DNA of 25,925 nt from Rhodospirillales bacterium (lineage in GTDB: Bacteria > Pseudomonadota > Alphaproteobacteria > Rhodospirillales > JABHCV01): contig JADHSW010000012.1 of assembly GCA_016776705.1 (NCBI GenBank), positions 1 through 25,925 on the forward strand, in the 5' to 3' direction. This document shows, piece by piece, positions 23,808 through 25,925 of this stretch. The notes beneath the pieces are model-generated. The model ran no database searches. It worked only from the letters and a program-made list of their open reading frames with translations, and was not told the origin of the DNA. Positions within the stretch are counted from its first letter, which is position 1; every line of letters begins with the position of its first letter. The position numbers were made by a program, and so were the translations under genes.

Positions 23808-24304
23808 ACCGACTCCTCTCCTATCGTTGTTGCCGTATCAGGCCCGTTGCAAACGTCGTGTTCCGATGTCCTGTGAGCAACTCGTTTGTAAAGCTATTCC
23901 TGTGAAGATCCGACCACATTACTGATTCAGCTCCACCGGCACAGTACAGCGTCCACCAGCCCATGGACACGCCTATGCTATCTGACATCAGGGCAAACCC
24001 ATCAATTGACAACGAATGGTTAACGGAACATGCAAGGCGTTGAAGCAAAACGACTTCAAAAACTATCGCACTATCGGCTCTTGCTTCGAACGCAATTCTG
24101 CAAACCTGTAACGGTTTGATTTTGCTCGATGTTAATTCTTTCTTCGTAATTGATGGTTTTGCCCTGTATCTGACATGCCCTTGTTTTGGCCGTTGCCGGT
24201 CTGAAATCAACCTAAAACAAAGCCACTACGGGCGTCCGGTTTTGTTTGATTCTGTTAATCGGCAGAATGTATGTTAGCTCAATAATAGAAAAGGTGATGA
24301 AGAA
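23808..24304. other. Gene-poor gap with candidate promoter for the ligase gene
   Basis: About 500 bp without a gene that I can support. A minus-strand frame (24210-23821, 129 codons) is open, but it has no recognisable domain and no ribosome binding site and I do not trust it. The last 60 bp hold TTGATT (24246-24251) and TATGTT (24270-24275) with an 18-bp spacer, a plausible promoter for the plus-strand gene at 24305, with transcription starting near 24282. The minus-strand membrane-protein gene must also have its promoter in this gap. Confidence 0.4.
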
Positions 24305-25552
24305 TTGAGCATACGCCGTATTGATGAAAGCCATATTCTAGGCGTGGCGTTCGCTATCATGACTCCGGTCTCGGTCATATCGCCAAAGGGAATGGCCGTA
24401 GTGCTGGCAGCAACCGCGCTCGGGTTGGCATCCCTCCGGCTTGCAGGCGGGTGGAGGTTCAATTGGCAAGGCTCCATGGTTGGGAAACTGATCGCAGCCT
24501 TCGTGATATTGTGTTTCCTCAGTGCCATATGGTCGATTGCGCCAGAAAAAACGCTAAAAACAGCAGCAATATTTGCCAGTGAAGCGATTGGCGGTACGTT
24601 GATCATACTCGCTGCGACGCGACTAAATGTGATTCAACGCACATGGGTCGTGCATGCCATTTGCTTCGGTTTAGCGGTAGCAATGGCAGCGCTGTTTTTC
24701 GAGTACCTGAGCGGAAACGCTCTCCGGTTTTTTTTCCTTACTCCCGAAAACGCTCTTGAATGGAAAAAGATCGCGCATTTTAAAGTGTACAACGCCAGCA
24801 TGACGGTGATTGTTTTAACGACCCTGCCTGCAAGCTTGTTGATTTTCCGCCTGGGACATCGGCTGCTGGCCTCTATGGCATTGGCAGGATTGCTCGGGTT
24901 GACCGTTATTGCGGATGCGGATACATCCAGGGTCGCGCTGGTGTTTGGTGTTGTGGTTGTAGCCGTTGCCTGTTGGGCTCCCCGGATCGCCACCGTGGGA
25001 CTGATGACAGTGCTGGTGATTGGCATACTGGCCGGACCGGCAGTGCTGAAGGAGACCCCACCGCTGCAGAAATACGTAGATGTTTTGCCACAGTTGCCAA
25101 ACTCCACATACCACAGGTTGATAATTTGGGAAGAGGTCGTTGATCGAATTTGGCAGCGCCCGGTTATTGGCTTCGGTTTTGATTCATCAAGAGGCATGAC
25201 TGACGCAAAAACCAGTCAGGATTTCTCACTCACGTATCGGGGAAAGCGAATATACGAAATCCATTCCGAACCTATCCCCCTACACCCTCATAATGCCGCC
25301 TTGCAGGTGTGGTTGGAACTCGGTGGCTTAGGGGCAACTTTATACACGGCGATCCTGCTCGTGTTGGTCCGGTTGGTGGGACGAAGCAACAGCTTTCAAG
25401 GAGCGGTTGGCCTGGGCACGCTTACGACTGCTATCTTCATCTCGTTCACTGCCTACGGCGCCTGGCAATCCTGGTGGCAGGCGACTCTGTGGATGGTTGC
25501 GGCGGTAGTGGCGTTGTCCTTCACGGGAAAAGTACGGCTTGAAGATCCATGA
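24305..25552 (+). CDS. O-antigen ligase (WaaL-like) membrane protein
   Basis: A 415-residue polytopic inner-membrane protein of the Wzy_C/WaaL type, which joins finished polysaccharide chains from undecaprenyl pyrophosphate to an acceptor such as lipid A-core; some relatives are polymerases. It has about 10-12 hydrophobic segments. The large periplasmic loop with RLIIWEEVVDRIWQRPVIGF (about residues 276-295) and HPHNAALQVWLELGGLG (about 328-344) is the family signature: the W-x-x-x-x-x-I-x-x-x-P-x-x-G-x-G and H-x-HN-x-x-L-Q patterns. The start is a TTG with AAGG about 10 bases upstream; no upstream ATG or GTG fits. It stands alone after the 500-bp gap. Ligase and polymerase cannot be told apart from sequence alone. 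Since a separate Wzy-like gene is present at 3472, ligase is more likely. Confidence 0.83.
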   Translation: MSIRRIDESHILGVAFAIMTPVSVISPKGMAVVLAATALGLASLRLAGGWRFNWQGSMVGKLIAAFVILCFLSAIWSIAPEKTLKTAAIFASEAIGGTLIILAATRLNVIQRTWVVHAICFGLAVAMAALFFEYLSGNALRFFFLTPENALEWKKIAHFKVYNASMTVIVLTTLPASLLIFRLGHRLLASMALAGLLGLTVIADADTSRVALVFGVVVVAVACWAPRIATVGLMTVLVIGILAGPAVLKETPPLQKYVDVLPQLPNSTYHRLIIWEEVVDRIWQRPVIGFGFDSSRGMTDAKTSQDFSLTYRGKRIYEIHSEPIPLHPHNAALQVWLELGGLGATLYTAILLVLVRLVGRSNSFQGAVGLGTLTTAIFISFTAYGAWQSWWQATLWMVAAVVALSFTGKVRLEDP

Positions 25553-25715
25553 AACGGGCGGACAGCCGTGCCTATTGGATGCACTTTTCGCTTGGCTACG
25601 CTCCTCTATCGGCCTCTCCATACTCCGGATAACGCTGTACGAAGAACGCTCGTAGAAAAAATGCGTTTCGAAACAAACACAGAGATAGTTTTGATGGAAA
25701 TTCGGAATACAAATA
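25553..25715. other. Gap after the ligase gene
   Basis: I see no gene in this stretch. No clear terminator follows the ligase stop codon at 25550-25552. The base composition becomes AT-rich towards 25680, where the promoter of the next transcript begins. Confidence 0.5.
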
Positions 25716-25724
25716 TGGTATACT
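25716..25724 (+). promoter_or_regulatory. Extended -10 promoter
   Basis: TGGTATACT is an extended -10 element (TG-n-TATACT, one mismatch to TATAAT). TGGAAA lies 18 bp upstream of the hexamer as a poor -35, as is usual for extended -10 promoters. Predicted transcription start is about 25731. Confidence 0.5.
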
Positions 25725-25730
25725 TCATGT

Positions 25731-25842
25731 GTACCGCTTGGCTATAAGCCATTGAAAGCTAATAAGTATTGGTTTGCTGGAGGAGTTTCCCCTCGGCTCC
25801 ACCATGAAAACCCTCCGTTTTTGGCGGAGGGTTTCCTTTTTT
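25731..25842 (+). ncRNA. Possible small RNA, three hairpins
   Basis: A transcript from the extended -10 box would be about 112 nt and end at a strong intrinsic terminator. It has three hairpins in order: TGGCT-ATA-AGCCA (25739-25751), a bulged stem TGGAG/CTCCA around a GAG/CTC inner stem (25778-25801), and the terminator stem (25808-25834). No convincing ORF lies inside: an ATG at 25804 would read straight through the terminator stem. Its 3' GGCTCCACCA recalls a tmRNA end but the T-arm is absent. It belongs to no RNA family that I recognise. Confidence 0.4.
25808..25842 (+). terminator. Strong Rho-independent terminator
   Basis: AAACCCTCCG (25808-25817) and CGGAGGGTTT (25825-25834) form a perfect 10-bp stem with a 7-base loop, followed by CC and T6 (25837-25842). 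The U tract is on the plus strand. The minus-strand side has only a short T4, so it can serve the convergent histidine kinase gene less well. Confidence 0.9.
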
Positions 25843-25866
25843 CGCCCCAATGATACAGCCCTTAAT

Positions 25867-25925
25867 TTACACGGCGAGTGTTCGTTCCGGCGGGAAAGTC
25901 ACCGTCACGATGGTTCCCTTATCAA
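25867..25925 (-). CDS. Sensor histidine kinase, C-terminal end (partial)
   Basis: The gene enters from beyond the window's end and stops at the TAA complementary to 25867-25869. The last residues read DKGTIVTVTFPPERTLAV. G-x-G-T-x-V-T-V-x-F-P is the final strand pattern of the HATPase domain that closes sensor histidine kinases. Only about 19 codons are visible, so nothing can be said of its sensor or partner. It lies convergent to the small-RNA-like transcript, with the terminator between them. Confidence 0.7.
   Translation of the reverse strand, partial: DKGTIVTVTFPPERTLAV

Noticed and set aside
23821..24210. Minus-strand 129-codon frame as a gene.
   Set aside because: No ribosome binding site, no domain and mixed composition; it lies in a region that looks non-coding on both strands.
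25731..25804. Possible tmRNA or tRNA because the sequence ends GGCTCCACCA.
   Set aside because: The hairpin before it has no T-loop consensus, no matching 5' acceptor strand (GGAGCCG) is near, and no tag-peptide frame is visible.
1..25925. CRISPR arrays or tandem repeat arrays.
   Set aside because: No regularly spaced direct repeats were seen by eye on either strand.

Overview
The window is a surface-polysaccharide (O-antigen or capsule/exopolysaccharide type) biosynthesis locus, preceded by a patch of decayed mobile DNA. Base composition, SD-type ribosome binding sites, ATGA/GTGA-coupled operons and the mix of FkbM methyltransferases, GT4 glycosyltransferases and an AsnB amidotransferase suggest a Gram-negative proteobacterium. 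An alphaproteobacterium of the Rhodospirillales kind is my best guess. That assignment is inference: no rRNA or other taxonomic marker is present.

Layout. (1) Bases 1-3453 are a mobile-element graveyard: a C-terminal remnant of a phage terminase large subunit, a small acidic orphan gene, and a small serine recombinase with a convincing resolution-site-like pair of inverted repeats upstream. Then come an unrecognised coding-like fragment, the C-terminus of an IS5-family transposase, and a structurally complete IS630-family element (TA target site, 9-bp terminal inverted repeats, two ORFs joined by an A7 slippery run). (2) Bases 3472-10737 are a plus-strand operon: an AT-rich Wzy-like polymerase, then five glycosyltransferases overlapping one another by 4-31 bp. 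A large stem-loop separates the polymerase from the rest. (3) Bases 10724-14553 alternate in strand: three FkbM-type methyltransferases and a Wzx-like flippase, with overlapping 3' ends. (4) Bases 14697-17647 hold AsnB coupled to a short GT39-like membrane protein with an odd tail. (5) Bases 17656-20024 hold two coupled GT4 genes on the minus strand. (6) Bases 20124-23807 hold a zinc-ribbon methyltransferase, a frameshifted methyltransferase, and a large membrane protein whose frame is broken at a G9 tract. (7) Bases 24305-25552 hold a WaaL/O-antigen-ligase-like protein. A possible small RNA with a strong terminator and the C-terminal end of a sensor histidine kinase on the minus strand follow.

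Working model. GT4/CgeB-like/GT39-like enzymes assemble and decorate a lipid-linked repeat unit, AsnB amidates a sugar acid, and FkbM and other methyltransferases cap or decorate sugars. The Wzx-like protein flips the unit, the Wzy-like protein polymerises it, and the WaaL-like protein transfers the chain to an acceptor. Frequent strand changes, overlapping convergent ends, one clear frameshift, one homopolymer frameshift and an IS abutting the polymerase gene point to a locus under rapid turnover.

The most interesting non-routine signals are the recombinase res-like site (880-978), the G9 switch-like tract (22198-22206), the possible three-hairpin small RNA (25731-25842), the nested stem-loop inside the operon (4930-4992), and the unexplained tail of the GT39-like protein (about 17440-17647).
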